Part shown: positions 1 through 11,205 of the stretch, piece by piece
Layout: each line of letters opens with the position of its first letter
How positions within the stretch are numbered: the stretch's first letter is position 1
Source: Halocaridina rubra
Lineage: Eukaryota > Arthropoda > Malacostraca > Decapoda > Atyidae
Direction: 5' to 3'
Length of the DNA: 64,000 nucleotides
Assembly: GCA_037179515.1 (NCBI GenBank)
Contig: JAXCGZ010007641.1
Coordinates: forward strand, 87,621-151,620
Program-made: the position numbers and the translations under genes
Notes under the pieces: generated by a model
The model's input: the letters and a program-made list of their open reading frames with translations, nothing else
The model's database searches: none
Told to the model about the DNA's origin: nothing

Positions 1-1497
1 TTCATACAAGGGGGCCAGCTTGGAAGAAAAATTCTTAATGAATTTACAATAATATGTCAACATTCCAATAAAAGATTGCAACTCTGCAACAGAAGTAGGG
101 GGTGGAGAATCTAGAATAGCTTTGACCTTCTTAGGGGAAGGTTTGATTCCTTCACCTGAGATACAAAATCCAAGATATTCTAAAGAAGAAACCTTAACAG
201 CACATTTTTTCTTGTTAATCTGAACATTATGCTCTTGCAAAATTTTTAACACTTCAATAAACCTAAGATCATGCTGCTCTTCAGATTCACCACTTACAAT
301 AATGTCATCCAAATAAGCATCAACTCCCTCTACATCTTTCAACAGGTTAGCCATAAATCTCTGAAATATAGCTGGTGAAGAAGAAAGACCAAAAGGTAAT
401 CTTTTATACTTAAACAAACCTTTATGTGTATTTACTACTAAATACTTTTGGCTTTCTTCACTCACAGAAATCTGTAAATATGCATCTTTTAAATCAATAG
501 TAGAAAAAAAATCTTTCCCTTACCAATAGATGCTAACAACTCATCTGTTTTAGGTAATGGATGTTGGTCACATGATATACATTTATTCAGTTCTTTAAAA
601 AAAAAATATCTAAAGCGATTCAACCCAAAAACTAAGGCAAGCCCTTCTCGGTCAATTTGAGCATAGTTCTGTTCAGCTGATGTCAGTTTTTTACTAGCAA
701 AATAAACTGGTAATTCTCTTCCATCAATTTTTTGCAACAATACACATCCTACACCAATAGGAGACGCATCCACTTCAACAACTAGTGGACTATTACCATC
801 ATAATTAGCCAAAAGGGGACCTTTTGATAAATCCGATTTTACAATTTCAAAAGCTTTGTTTTCAAGTTCAGACCATTTAAAAACTTTATTCTTTTTTAGC
901 AATTCATACAAGGGGGCCAGCTTGGAAGAAAAATTCTTAATGAATTTACAATAATATGTCAACATTCCAATAAAAGATTGCAACTCTGCAACAGAAGTAG
1001 GGGGTGGAGAATCTAGAATAGCTTTGACCTTCTTAGGGGAAGGTTTGATTCCTTCACCTGAGATACAAAATCCAAGATATTCTAAAGAAGAAACCTTAAC
1101 AGCACATTTTTTCTTGTTAATCTGAACATTATGCTCTTGCAAAATTTTTAACACTTCAATAAACCTAAGATCATGCTGCTCTTCAGATTCACCACTTACA
1201 ATAATGTCATCCAAATAAGCATCAACTCCCTCTACATCTTTCAACAGGTTAGCCATAAATCTCTGAAATATAGCTGGTGAAGAAGAAAGACCAAAAGGTA
1301 ATCTTTTGTACTTAAACAAACCTTTATGTGTATTTACTACTAAATACTTTTGGCTTTCTTCACTCACAGAAATCTGTAAATATGCATCTTTTAAATCAAT
1401 AGTAGAAAAAAATCTTTCCCTTACCAATAGATGCTAACAACTCATCTGTTTTAGGTAATGGATGTTGGTCACATGATATACATTTATTCAATTCTTT
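1..1497. repeat. 902-bp tandem duplication inside element F pol
   Basis: Positions 1-601 repeat at 903-1497. The offset is 902 bp up to the A-run near 505 and 901 bp after it, with only a few substitutions (for example near 409/1311 and 591/1491). The non-repeated 302 bp (602-902) codes the RNase H start. The junction near 602 joins RNase H back to the RT start at shared T/A-rich sequence (ctttaaa on the given strand). Confidence 0.9.
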
Positions 1498-1633
1498 AAA
1501 ATCTCCACAGATACGTACAGACTCCTTATCCGATTTCAACACAGTAACAATGGGAGCAGCCCACTCACTATGGTTAACAGGCTGAACTATATAATCTACA
1601 ATCAGTTTATTTAAAGCATCTTCAACTAAAGGT
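1..1633 (-). pseudogene. Element F pol: RT-RNase H with internal tandem duplication
   Basis: Ty3/gypsy reverse transcriptase followed by the start of RNase H. Visible on the minus strand: the RT fingers/palm (STIDLKDAYLQ, then RLPFGLSSSPAIFQ), the YLDD catalytic box with flanking DDIIVSG, the thumb (SFIGMLTYYCKFIKNFS) and the RNase H start (VVEVDASPIGVG, FASKKLTSAEQNYAQIDREG). The open stretch runs 1427-489. The frame is broken relative to gag near 1633, and again at an A-run on the given strand (8 A near 505, 7 A near 1405). After about 100 RNase H residues the protein restarts at RT motif FKELNKCISCDQ, because the segment is duplicated. Homopolymer errors in the assembly could explain some breaks. 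Not functional as read. Confidence 0.85.
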
Positions 1634-2986
1634 TTATAGTGATTTTGGAACTGATCTGTGTTTTCTGAATTTTGGAACTACATCACTCTTAACATGAATG
1701 TGAGCTGTAATATCTGAAATGGGTTTATTAGGATTAACTTCATAATCATTCAACAATTCTACCACATAACCATTGACTTTAGAAATTTTAGAAGAATCAT
1801 CAATACCAGACAAATAAATACCTATTTTTGGCATCAAATCTTTGCCACATAAGTTAGAATTATGATTCCCTACAACATAAAATGTCTGTTTCACTTGCAG
1901 AGAATTATAGTAAACATCCACTCCAACTTTACCCAAAACATTTATTTTGAGATCATCATAAGCATTTAACATTTTATTACAATCTACAATGGACAATCCC
2001 AAATTATGAACCCAATCTTTAGTCAAGGTACTCACAGCAGCACCTGTATCCACCTCAAAAGGTACAAACTTACCATTAACCAAAATATTCACTTCATCTT
2101 TACCAATGGCATTGACATTTTTTACTGACCACAGTCTTTCTTCATCAGTATCACTGGAAACTGCTACCTTGTCTACTGCTTTAACTTTAACCTTATGTTT
2201 TTTCTCAGAAGCCTTATTAAAACTTTCTTTTACTGGCTTTGGCTTCACATTACCTTTGACATCTTTTGAAGCCTTCCAACAAACTTGTTTTAAATGTCCT
2301 TTCTTACCACATAAATTACATGTTAAATTCTTAAAGCGACATTTTGCACTATCATGAGGGTAACCACAGTGTTTACAAGAAACTGACTTACTCATGGGAC
2401 CATTGGTTGGGGTTTTAACCTTTTGAACAACACCAGCCTTTTCAGAAACATAAGCTTGTTCAAAATTCAAAACTCTCTCAACTATTTGGATAGAAGACAT
2501 AACCTTCAAATTTAAATTTTCAGCAACCAGATTTGAAAAATAAACCTCATTTTCAAGAGCCATAAACAACTGATCCCGCACACGAGAATCAAAGTTGCTA
2601 CCAAAATCACAGTCTTTGGCTAGACACTTCAGGTCTGCATACAAATCTTTTAATGTCTCACCTCCTTTTTTCCTCCTTTGTTGAAAAGCCAATAAACTTC
2701 TATGATAACTAGGCTTTACATCATAATGTGCCTTAAGTAATTTGCATAAATCCTCATACGACTTAGTATGTGGTAAATCTGGGGCACAAATGTTTCCTAA
2801 AATAGCATAAACTTCAGTACCAATAGAAACCAGAAGTAAATTTATTTTACTATTTGCCTCAGTTATTTCTAAATTTAAAAAATTTGCTTCCAACAAACTT
2901 AACCACAATTCAAAAGAAATCTTTGAAGGATTAAAATGATCAATGTTCACTCTGCGGTTAGCCCTATTTTCATTTTCTTGAGGCAT
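1634..2986 (-). CDS. gag: Element F gag with aspartic protease
   Basis: A 450-residue ORF. The N-terminal third looks like a Ty3/gypsy capsid (residues ~15-165, with FELWLSLLEANF and the RRKKGGETLKDLYADLK stretch typical of the family). Two zinc knuckles follow: a variant CKHCGYPHDSAKC and a canonical CNLCGKKGHLKQVC (C-x2-C-x4-H-x4-C), separated by Lys-rich linkers. The retroviral-type protease starts at VDTGAAVSTL near residue 312, with its flap and the downstream NLCGKDLMPKIGI segment. The ORF ends at the protease-RT border (VPKFRKHRSVP), where related elements normally read straight into RT; here a frameshift or stop separates them. The start is the first ATG after the leader (MPQENENRANRR). 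The ORF looks intact, so the protein could still be made. Confidence 0.85.
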   Translation of the reverse strand: MPQENENRANRRVNIDHFNPSKISFELWLSLLEANFLNLEITEANSKINLLLVSIGTEVYAILGNICAPDLPHTKSYEDLCKLLKAHYDVKPSYHRSLLAFQQRRKKGGETLKDLYADLKCLAKDCDFGSNFDSRVRDQLFMALENEVYFSNLVAENLNLKVMSSIQIVERVLNFEQAYVSEKAGVVQKVKTPTNGPMSKSVSCKHCGYPHDSAKCRFKNLTCNLCGKKGHLKQVCWKASKDVKGNVKPKPVKESFNKASEKKHKVKVKAVDKVAVSSDTDEERLWSVKNVNAIGKDEVNILVNGKFVPFEVDTGAAVSTLTKDWVHNLGLSIVDCNKMLNAYDDLKINVLGKVGVDVYYNSLQVKQTFYVVGNHNSNLCGKDLMPKIGIYLSGIDDSSKISKVNGYVVELLNDYEVNPNKPISDITAHIHVKSDVVPKFRKHRSVPKSL

Positions 2987-3699
2987 GATTATAGGCTAAG
3001 TTACTGGGTGAACTGGTAATAATCTCAAAATACACAACATGCAATCATGGCACAGACAGAATAGGCTAAATATTATAGCACTGACAACATAAGCTAAACA
3101 TCATAGAAGTAGGCTAGGCCTATATGCAATTTTTTTTTACTCCACTCCTCAAAGCACTGGGGTTAAGCACCATATGCTTACGGTAGGCTATGATCAATCA
3201 AGGCTACCGTCCACAAAACACTGGAAACAAGGTTACCGATAAACACAATTGTCATACCATAGGCTATAATCAATCTAGGGTACACCTTGGAAAATAATCA
3301 CTATAGCTTTCCAATCTTGAAAAAATCGTCAGCATTAGGCTTAAACAGTTATAATACGGCATCCATGAAGGCTCCAATGCTAACTGCAAAACTTGATCAA
3401 AACAGCCTATGGAGGGTGGCCACGGGAACGAAAATCTCGGAAGTCAGAAGCTTACCCAATTTACCGGCTACCTCAAAACTGCAAAAACTTCACTTAAATA
3501 CTGCAAACCAGAAGTTCCTTTTGCTACTGCATTGGTCCTTTGTACCTCGTCGCCATTTGTTCCATACTATGGTTCAATAAAAATCGTGAGAAAAGTGGAG
3601 GTTTTATTACTCAAACTTAGATGTCCGACATGGCGTGTTCTACTCCAGTGAAAACAACAAAACAATAGCGCAATGCAAAGCGCACGAATTAATCAGCTC
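2987..3699 (-). other. Element F leader and presumed 5' LTR
   Basis: About 700 bp without a convincing gene. It contains a T8 tract near 3129 and short diverged repeats of ATAGGCTA type (around 2991, 3063, 3082, 3260). The small plus-strand ORFs at 3287-3651 have no family signature. By position this must hold the 5' LTR and primer site of F, but I could not identify either. Confidence 0.45.
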
Positions 3700-4464
3700 A
3701 AAAGTCACCCCCTTTTTCATTTCAAACAGTTCTTGATAACTATAAGTGAATGAATACTGTATTTATCTCGTAGATTCTTCCTCTATCATAAATAGAATGT
3801 TTTACCATATTAATTGCAAATCAGTAATAAGCATTGCAACTTTTGTGGTTGCCCACAATTTAAGGAATACATACAGTACTGTATTTGTCTTGCTTCTTCT
3901 TTATTTATTTTGAATAAATTGCTTTCCTTTAATACCAGCAAAGAATTAATGGTTTTGTATGCTATTATGGTAGCATAAATATTTCTGGTTAGCTTTGAAT
4001 AACCAATATATTTTCATCCAGTAGAATAATATTGGAAACTCATTATATGTGTGTTCATGCTTTCAGTTTCCCATTATTAACAGTGTGTCGTTTCTGTTCC
4101 TGCAATTGCAGTGTCCTCTATTCTACTCTGCCTGTGTGACAGAGGTAATCGTCGACTTGAGGCCAAAGTCTTGGCATACGTCCGTGGTGCCGGGAAACGA
4201 AATTGTGCTCACCACCTACTTGATTCGAGGCAGCATTTCATAAAATTTAATTTAAAAATTTAATTAAATTCTTTTAATGTCATTGCATTTCCAAAACTAA
4301 ATGAAAGTTGAATTCTGAGTTTCATTTAACCGAGTAGTGGTATATGGGTGGGGTGTTCAAGTACAAATATATGTCCTGTCTGTTTTTGAGCTCTTAACCG
4401 AGCTCAGTACTTTGAGTTCCCTTAGTAAAACAGATTCTTAACAACACACTCTATTCCCTCAACA
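3700..4464 (+). repeat. Element A 5' LTR, 3' portion only
   Basis: Aligns by eye with the last ~765 bp of the complete LTRs of element D (32484-34386) and ends in CA just before the primer site. It has the shared landmarks ATGAATACTGTATTTATC, the TGTGACAGAGG block near 4135, and CTCTTAACCGAGCTC near 4390. The first ~1.1 kb of the LTR is missing where F begins. Confidence 0.85.
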
Positions 4465-4468
4465 ATAT

Positions 4469-4486
4469 TGGCACCCGAACAGGGAC
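4469..4486 (+). promoter_or_regulatory. Primer-binding site, tRNA-Lys type
   Basis: TGGCACCCGAACAGGGAC lies four bases after the LTR end. It is complementary to the 3' end of tRNA-Lys(UUU)-type tRNA with one mismatch (A where D has G). It would prime minus-strand DNA synthesis. Confidence 0.85.
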
Positions 4487-6022
4487 CCGAACAGACAGAC
4501 TGATTTTAATAAATTTATTTTTATTTTGCTCTTTAATATTGCACATGAAACCTGATTACCATTGACTCGATTATTGAAATGAATGAATCATAGGCTGCAC
4601 ACGAAAATTTTATCGCTAGAGACATTGCGGATCAGAATTTTTTTTCTTTATTTTTAAAATTAATTATGGTAACTAATATTTTCTTGTTTCCCATGTGGTA
4701 AACAAAATTTCAGGAAATCTTCATGAGATTATGTGATAACAGACTTAGGAAATTTTGCATGACGAGAAGACGTGTTATTTAAAATTTCATTTACTTGCGA
4801 GATAAGATTGAGTTTTAAAGCACTCGTGTTTTATATATCCATTAAAGGGTGATACTTGTTAAGTATTGTTTATATTTTCTTGGGATTTAGGAATTGGGAG
4901 TAAGCATATTAAGTATTTTGCTTATAATTGTGTTTTATATTCAAGCACTGACTGCTCATAGATTGGGAAGAAAAGCTTTGGTGTCATTTATCGAGCCTAG
5001 GCTAAGCCTTTCATGTGTCTGAGTTGTCACTTGAAAATAAATTTTGTCATTACTAGTAGACATGTGTAATCTGGCTGCCTAGTAAGCCGTTAGCTCATCT
5101 TTGGTGTATTTTGCATAGGAGCTGTGCCCTTTGACAGCACTCCAGAATTTTACTTACGACATTTTATTTGTGGGTATTGCCATATACTCGCTCATACACA
5201 GGCACGACCTCTATACTGTACTTGTTTGTATTTTCTGGCACTGGGTGCTAGTCAGTAAAATTCCTTGTTGCTTATTCCTTTCATATGCACCATAACCGCA
5301 GGTACTGACGTATTGCTGTTAAGCAGGCACGACTGCCATCCTGTACTACCAGTGTTTCATGCACTGTTTTGCAACATTTTGTTGCTGTTGCACTTGACTG
5401 TGTTGCTCATTCCTTTCATTTGCACCATAACCGTAAGTACTGCCACGTATTGCTGTTAAGCAGGCACAACTGCCATCCCGTATTACCAGTGTTTCATGCA
5501 CTGTTCTGCAACATTTTGCTGCTGTTGCACTTGATTGTGTTGCTCATTCCTTTCATTTGCACCACAACCGCAAGTACTGCCACATATTGCTGTTAAGGAG
5601 GCACGACTGCCATCCTGTATTACCAGTGTTTCATGCACTGTTTTGCAACACTTTGCTGCTGTTGCACTTGATTGTGTTGCTCATTCCTTTCATTTGAACC
5701 ATGACCGCAGGTACTGCCGCATATTGCTGTTAAGCAGGCACGACTGCCATTCTGTATTACCAATGTTTCATGCACTGTTTTGCAACATTTTGCTGCTGTT
5801 GCACTTGATTGTATTTTGAGTCACTTTTATGGTGAGGTTTTGAGATCACTTTTACGTTTAAGTTTGAACAGTGGTGTTGAATTTTTTTCTCTCCTTGGTG
5901 TTGTGTGGTTCTTTCATTTTTTTCTACTATTGTAAAGATTTGTTTTTTGTGGTTGTTTTTGGCACTTCGTTATTGACTGCTTAGGAAACCACCATGGAAA
6001 CCAGGCAGTCACAGGAACAAAC
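4487..6022 (+). other. Element A untranslated leader with tandem repeats
   Basis: A 1.5-kb leader, mostly AT-rich and without a coding signature. A single copy of the ATTTTACTTACGACATTTTA unit that is triplicated in D lies near 5148. Four 137-bp tandem units follow (about 5265-5820). Just before gag, an ATG at 5994 in a good context (ACCACCATGG) opens a short ORF overlapping the gag start in another frame. In element C the equivalent upstream ATG is in frame with gag. Confidence 0.7.
5265..5820 (+). repeat. 137-bp tandem repeat array in element A leader (4 units)
   Basis: The marker TTGCTGTTAAG recurs at 5313, 5450 and two more times at about 137-bp spacing; each unit also contains GTTTCATGCACTG and TTGCTCATTCCTTTCATTTG. 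The overlapping small ORFs here follow from the repeat and do not look like a gene. Confidence 0.9.
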
Positions 6023-7100
6023 ATGGAAACCATCGAAACATTCGATGAGGAGCGTTACCTGGAAATAATGATTGCTAGGGGTGAGAGATACGGTCTTTCC
6101 CCAAGGCAGAAGCTCTTCGAATAGGCTCATGAGAAGATGGTTGAATGCCGAGATAAGCTGGAGAGGAGAGCAAGTGATGAGGCACAAGCACAACGTGATG
6201 AGGCACAAGCACAACGTGAACATGAGCTTACGCTTGCACAAAGTGATGAGGCACAAGCACAACGTGAACATGAGCTTGCGCTTACTCGGCTTCAAGCGGG
6301 ATTCCCAGACAGTGGTCCTTCAACTGGAAACGGAAACCAGCCTCATGTGAGGCCCTCCCCAATACCGAAATACGAAGACGACGGCAGGCAACTGCTTGAT
6401 ACTTACATCCGCTCTTTCGAAAGTCTTGCTGCAGTTAACGAAGGCACAGAGGCTGAGAAGAGTCGTTGGCTGCTCGCCTCTATGCCACCCCGTCTGCTCG
6501 CCCTGGTCAATGAACTCGACCAAATGCAACTGATGGACTATGAGAAAGTTAAAAGCACACTTCTGGCCTCGCAGAACCTTTCACCAGCTATGTGTCGTGC
6601 TAGGTATATTTCTGCTTTCCCATTGATGGAGGAGAACTGTAGTACCTTTATCAAACGCAATGCTCGCCTCTTTAATGATTGGTTACGGGTTGCAAAGTGT
6701 CCTCGTGTGAAGTTGTATGCGTTCTTGATGTTTGATGCAATTGCCAATTAACATCCTCCAGATGTTGTTGCATATGTAAGGACTCAGCTTAAGGATGAGA
6801 TCAACTACGAGAAAAGTTTAGCCGCTGTGGACGAGTACCTCCGGCATAACCAGCCTGGAGTACGTCTCTGTGATGTTATGAGGGCAAGAAGGGCCGATTC
6901 CAAGGTTCGTCCTCAGAGTTGTATCTCCCCCGCAGCAAGCCATGATTCTCACCAGAAAGGAGGCAAAGGCCATTACTCTGCTCCTCCTTCCCAGGGTTTT
7001 CAGCCAAAATCTAAGAGCCACTACGCTCCCTCAAACAGCGGCGGCCCACAAAGCCATCCGGCCACGCACTTGGCCCATGCTGTAGAAATAAGGCCAGAAA
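6023..7100 (+). pseudogene. gag: Element A gag (coiled coil plus SCAN-like capsid)
   Basis: Start ATG at 6023 (METIETFDEERYLEIM), homologous to the D start. A TAG at about 6122 replaces the Trp seen in D. The protein then has a charged coiled coil of repeated DEAQAQR/EHELALA blocks (6170-6290), a conserved segment YIRSFESLAAVNE, and a SCAN-like capsid piece (ARLFNDWLRVAKCPRVKLYAF, then DVVAYVRTQLKDEINYEKSL; about 6590-6830). A TAA near 6750 interrupts it. A Ser/Pro/His-rich tail (GKGHYSAPPSQGFQPKSKS) leads to the protease. I see no zinc knuckle. The capsid assignment is by analogy to Gmr1-type gag. Confidence 0.8.
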
Positions 7101-10100
7101 GGGCCACTGAGGATAACGCCAAGGAACCTACGTACAAACTTGCCAATGTGGAATTCACCGAATGTGGTAATCCGCAGGTGATCCCAAAATGTCTGGGAAC
7201 TATAAATGGTGTGGAAGTTGAGATAGCCCTCAACACAGGGGCCAATGGCTTATTTGTTGACGAGAGATTCGTCAGGATGAAGATTTTACCAGCAAAGTCG
7301 TTCGTGTGCGGGTTGCTGAAGGAACACCCCAAATACAACGCTGCTGTAAAATTAACCTGGATTGCAAATACTACAAGGGAAAAGCCCTAGCTGTGGCAAT
7401 GATTGGGCTTATGTACCCTGTCTTGCTGGGTCGTGCACTGAACCTAGTTTCTAGTTTTCAGGCCATCCTCTACCATAAGGACATTTCTCGTTATAACTTC
7501 CCTCGGGGGAAGTCACATGAAGCCATTTCAGCAGCAACTCCTGGCCTCGATGCCAAGAATTTGGACAATTCTCTGACTGACTCCATTGAGTCTGCTGCAG
7601 TTAGTACACGTAATGTGGAACGCGGAGAGTTTCCCACTCCTTTACCAGATGATGCACCTCTAGAGCCATTGAAGTCCCATCCAGACTTTGCCAAATTGCA
7701 GCAAGATTGCCCCAGCCTCAAATGCTGGATGCAGCAGGCCACCGAGGGAAGGACCTTCACAGTGAGAGGAGGAGGCCAGATCACTTACGCCCTTGAAGAT
7801 GGAGTACTTTGTAGGCATGTGACTAAAGAAGGCCACACCTTTAAACAGTTGGTGGTGCCCGCTTCATTGCGCCGCCAGGCTATGTATGTGGCACACCATT
7901 CACCTCTGAGTGGACACAGAGGCAAAGCAAAAAACTCGGCACGTCCTTCAGAAGGCTTTTGCATGGCACCGGTACCGAAAGTTCCCATGGGGATAACTAA
8001 GCTCTCAATGGAGCCGTTTTCCAAGGTCGCTATTGACATATTAGGTCCTATTAATCCAGCTTCGTCCACGGGGAAACAGTTTCTCTTGGTATACGTCGAC
8101 CTGGCAACAAGGTACCCAGATGCAGTGCCACTGTCTTCTATCACGACTGAAGCAGTCACTCATGCCCTATTTGAATTCTGCTCCAGTGTTGGCTTTCCTG
8201 AGTAGGTCACTTCAGACAATGGAAGTCAGTTTACAAGTAGGCACTTTGAGGCTTTCTGTAACCTTTTAGAAATGAAGCACATTCGTACGAGTGTCTATCA
8301 TGCCCAATCAAATGGAGCATGCGAACGCTATAACGGGACATTGAAGCGATGCTTGCGCAAGCTAGTGATACATATACCTAGGCAGTGGGACAAGTACGTC
8401 CCTGCTGCACTTTTCTCCTTCAGAGACACGCTCCACTACACTACTGGATACTCGCCTTTCGAGCTGATTTATGGTCATACGGTCAGAGGCCCAGTGGAAT
8501 TCTTTGCAGAATGTTGGGATTCACCTACCATCGAAGATTATGATAGGGATGTCCATGAGTATATTTTGAAATTTTCGTCTCACCTCAAAAAGGCTTGGAA
8601 AACTGCACAATTAGCCATTAAGGGTCACCAGCAGACTGCCAAGCTCCTCTTTGACAAGCGTGCCCGGTGTCGTGCCCTGACACCCGGAGATCGAGCTCTG
8701 TTACTTCTCCCAACCGATACTCACAAGCTAATGCTACGCTGGAAAGGACCGTACACTGTGGTACACCTGGTGACCCCTGACTATTATGTGCTAAATGTTG
8801 ATGGCAATAACAGGCTGAACCTATATTGTGAGGACCCGGAGGCCCACTGTGATCCTGCGCTGGCACTCTCAGCAACCCCTGTAGATGCCCTCAGCATCAA
8901 CAGAACCTCCGAGGCTGCAGCAACACAGGTGCTCCATTATAGCCACCCCTTACCTCCTATATTGGAATACTCCACCCTTGCAGTGGAGACAGACTTACAG
9001 GAGTGGAGTTTTTCGGAAGAAGCCCCTCTGGCCGCAGCCACCACACTTATAATTGAAGACATAAGCTTATCTTTTGATGATGTTAAGGATACTGCCATTC
9101 CCACACACTAAAAGGAAAGTGTAAGTAATTGCATTATTAACTCCAGACTGCAACCGAGTCAATGGGAACAGCTGAAAATGCTATTAGAGGATTATGAGAA
9201 CGTCTTCAATGACCTCCCAGGCATTACCGCTACCCTTGAGCATCATGTCAGATTGACTGACCCAGAGCCATTTCGGCATTCCTATGGTCTTCCCCACCAG
9301 CTGTCCGTACGGCTGAAGGAAGATCTTGACACTTGGGTCTGCCTCGGAATAGTTGAAAAGAGCATTACGCCTTGGTGTTCACCGTTACTCCCAGTGCATA
9401 AGCGAGATGGCAGTCACAGGTTCTGCCTTGACTGTCGTAAGCTTAACTCCCTTACCATCTTTGATGGAAAGCCCATTGCTGACGCTGAGCATATTTTTTC
9501 GTTGCTCTCCCAAGCCCGTTACCTGTCCAAGTTGGATCTGGACATTGGATTTTGGCAAGTCCCGCTGAGCGAGACTACCAAGCCTCTAACAGCCTTTTCC
9601 ATAAGATATGGTCTATACCAGTTCAGGGTCATGCCATTTGGTATGGTAAATACCCCTGGCTGCTTCAGCAGACTCATGAGGATAGTACTACAGGATCTCG
9701 ACAATATTTCGTGCTTTATAGACGACATCCTGATGCATTCTCAGGATTGGTCATCGCACTTCGAGACTCTCCGCTCGTCTGAACCAGCATGGAGTTCATT
9801 TATAACCTTCCAAATGTGAGATTGGTTTCACACAATTGCAGAATCTCGGCCACGTGGTCGGAGAAGGAGTTATGTCCCCTTTACATGACAGGGTACAAGC
9901 TATTAATGATATGGAGAAATCTGCTACTGTCACTCAACTGAGATCATTCCTGGGTAGTGTCGGCTACTACCAACGGTTCATTCCACACTTTAATACTATC
10001 GCTGCCCCTTTGCAGCAAATAACCTCCTCAAAGCAAGGTAAAACCTCCCCTGTCCAATGGACAGATGAAGCGAAGAGAGCATTTTTCAAGCTCTGAGAAG

Positions 10101-10515
10101 CATATGGCGGGTGAGCCAGTATTACAACTGGTAAACCCTGATTTCCCAATTATCTTGCAGACCGACGCCTCAGATGAAGGCCTGGGTGCCATGCACTTAC
10201 AAGCCCGATCAGACAACTCAGCAGGAGTAGCTCCAGTGCGATATGCAAGCCGCAGGCTTCGCCCTGCAAAGTGAAATTACTCCACCGTGGAGAAGGAAGC
10301 TCTAGCTGCATATTGGGCCATAAAGAAATTTGAAGTCCATCTGTATGGCCAACATTTTACATTGAGAACCGACCACCAACCTCTCTTATATTTACAGACT
10401 GCAGGCAAGCTAAATCCTCACCTGAAAAGGTGGGCACTTTACTTGAATCTTTTCAAATTCACTGCCCAACATATTCATGGCAAGGACAATGACCTTGCTG
10501 ATCTACTAAGTTGAC
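7101..10515 (+). pseudogene. pol: Element A pol: protease-integrase-RT-RNase H, decayed
   Basis: Order along the strand: protease near 7229, where the catalytic motif reads NTGAN instead of DTGAN (Asp to Asn); frameshift near 7275 (one G lost against D and B); integrase zinc finger damaged by an extra A in the A-run near 7930 and an 82-bp deletion at about 7967; integrase core (VYVDLATRYPDAVPL, SDNGSQF, NGACERYNGTLK) with TAG at 8203-8205; GPY/F module (LMLRWKGPYTVVHLV) near 8730; RT from ~9178 with LDCRKLNS, FGMVNTPGCFSR and the FIDD box near 9717; an 11-bp deletion near 9773; RNase H about 10140-10515 with further frameshifts. Integrase precedes RT, the reverse of usual Ty3/gypsy order. Confidence 0.85.
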
Positions 10516-11205
10516 GGTCATTACCCTCAAATGAGGAAACTGGTGCTGTTAGCCTCAATTTGACTAGTCCATAAAGATTACTTCTCTAATATGTTGTTTG
10601 TTTTTTATGTTTATCTTTTATGTCTTTAATACTGTACTATGTTTATTTTAGCGTACAAACGTTATTCCTAATGGAAGACGAAAAAGATGAAGAATATTTC
10701 TTTGATCGTAGTTTCATATTTCCCATTGTGGGACTCTGAAAGCTAGAACATGGTGGAAACATTTTAGTTTAGTGTTGAATAGCTGAAACTGTTTTAAATC
10801 CAGTCGCCAATGTTAATGACGACTTGGTTCATGTTTTCCATTTGCATATTATGTATTTTTTTTGTATATGTTATTGCCTTATTGCATGTGAAGCATTCTT
10901 AAACTTAAATATTGATATTCACTGATATCTAATTGTGATTTTGATTTTCTTTAAATTTGAATTTGATCACATTTCTTTCATGTTTTGCATGTCATTTAAT
11001 GTTTTGTTCATAAAACTTGTTCATTTTTCCTAATAGTGTGATATGTTCCAGTGGTGGATCCCAGTCTTATTGTTCATTTGTTCTTTTCCATGAGAAGGAT
11101 ATCTCATCCCTCATAATAACACTGAAGTCACCGTAACTTCCTCTGTTCTTTTTTTGCCTTCTGTAGTAGAATTTTGCTAAATCAGTATTCTCTAGAAAGG
11201 GCCTT
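10516..11205 (+). other. Element A 3' untranslated region with polypurine tract
   Basis: About 690 bp between RNase H and the 3' LTR with no ORF of note and no env-like gene. The last bases, CTAGAAAGGGCCTT (about 11192-11205), form a purine-rich stretch directly before the LTR and serve as the likely plus-strand primer. The equivalent region of D is 40245-40865. Confidence 0.7.

Larger units (their letters stand above)
1..3700 (-). mobile_element. Element F: partial Mag-like (K02A2.6-like) Ty3/gypsy retrotransposon
   Basis: A minus-strand LTR retrotransposon whose 3' part lies before the window. Reading 3'->5' on the given strand it holds a gag with two zinc knuckles and a DTGA protease (2986-1634), then RT and part of RNase H (from 1633 down). 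No integrase or 3' LTR is visible. The RT wording (RLPFGLSSSPAIFQ, YLDDIIVSG) resembles the Mag/K02A2.6-like lineage common in invertebrates; that assignment is from family knowledge. The right edge is where sequence recognisable as element A's LTR begins, near 3700. The 5' LTR of F must lie between about 3000 and 3700, but its ends cannot be fixed without the 3' LTR. Confidence 0.8.

Noticed and set aside
2106..2357. Plus-strand ORFs opposite gag/pol genes (for example 2106-2357, 22236-22502 minus, 62679-62969 minus).
   Set aside because: They are antisense shadows of recognised coding frames with no family signature.
3287..3651. Two overlapping plus-strand ORFs of 97 and 80 codons.
   Set aside because: They lie in the presumed LTR/leader of element F, with no domain, no paired evidence and ordinary ORF length for the region.
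5265..5819. Cys/His-rich small ORFs in the leaders (also 16419-16869 and 35452-35902) that look like metal-binding peptides.
   Set aside because: They are frame shadows of the 137-bp repeats and appear in several frames alike.
5265..5820. Regularly spaced repeats that could suggest a CRISPR array.
   Set aside because: The units are contiguous 137-bp tandem copies without distinct spacers, inside a eukaryotic retroelement leader.
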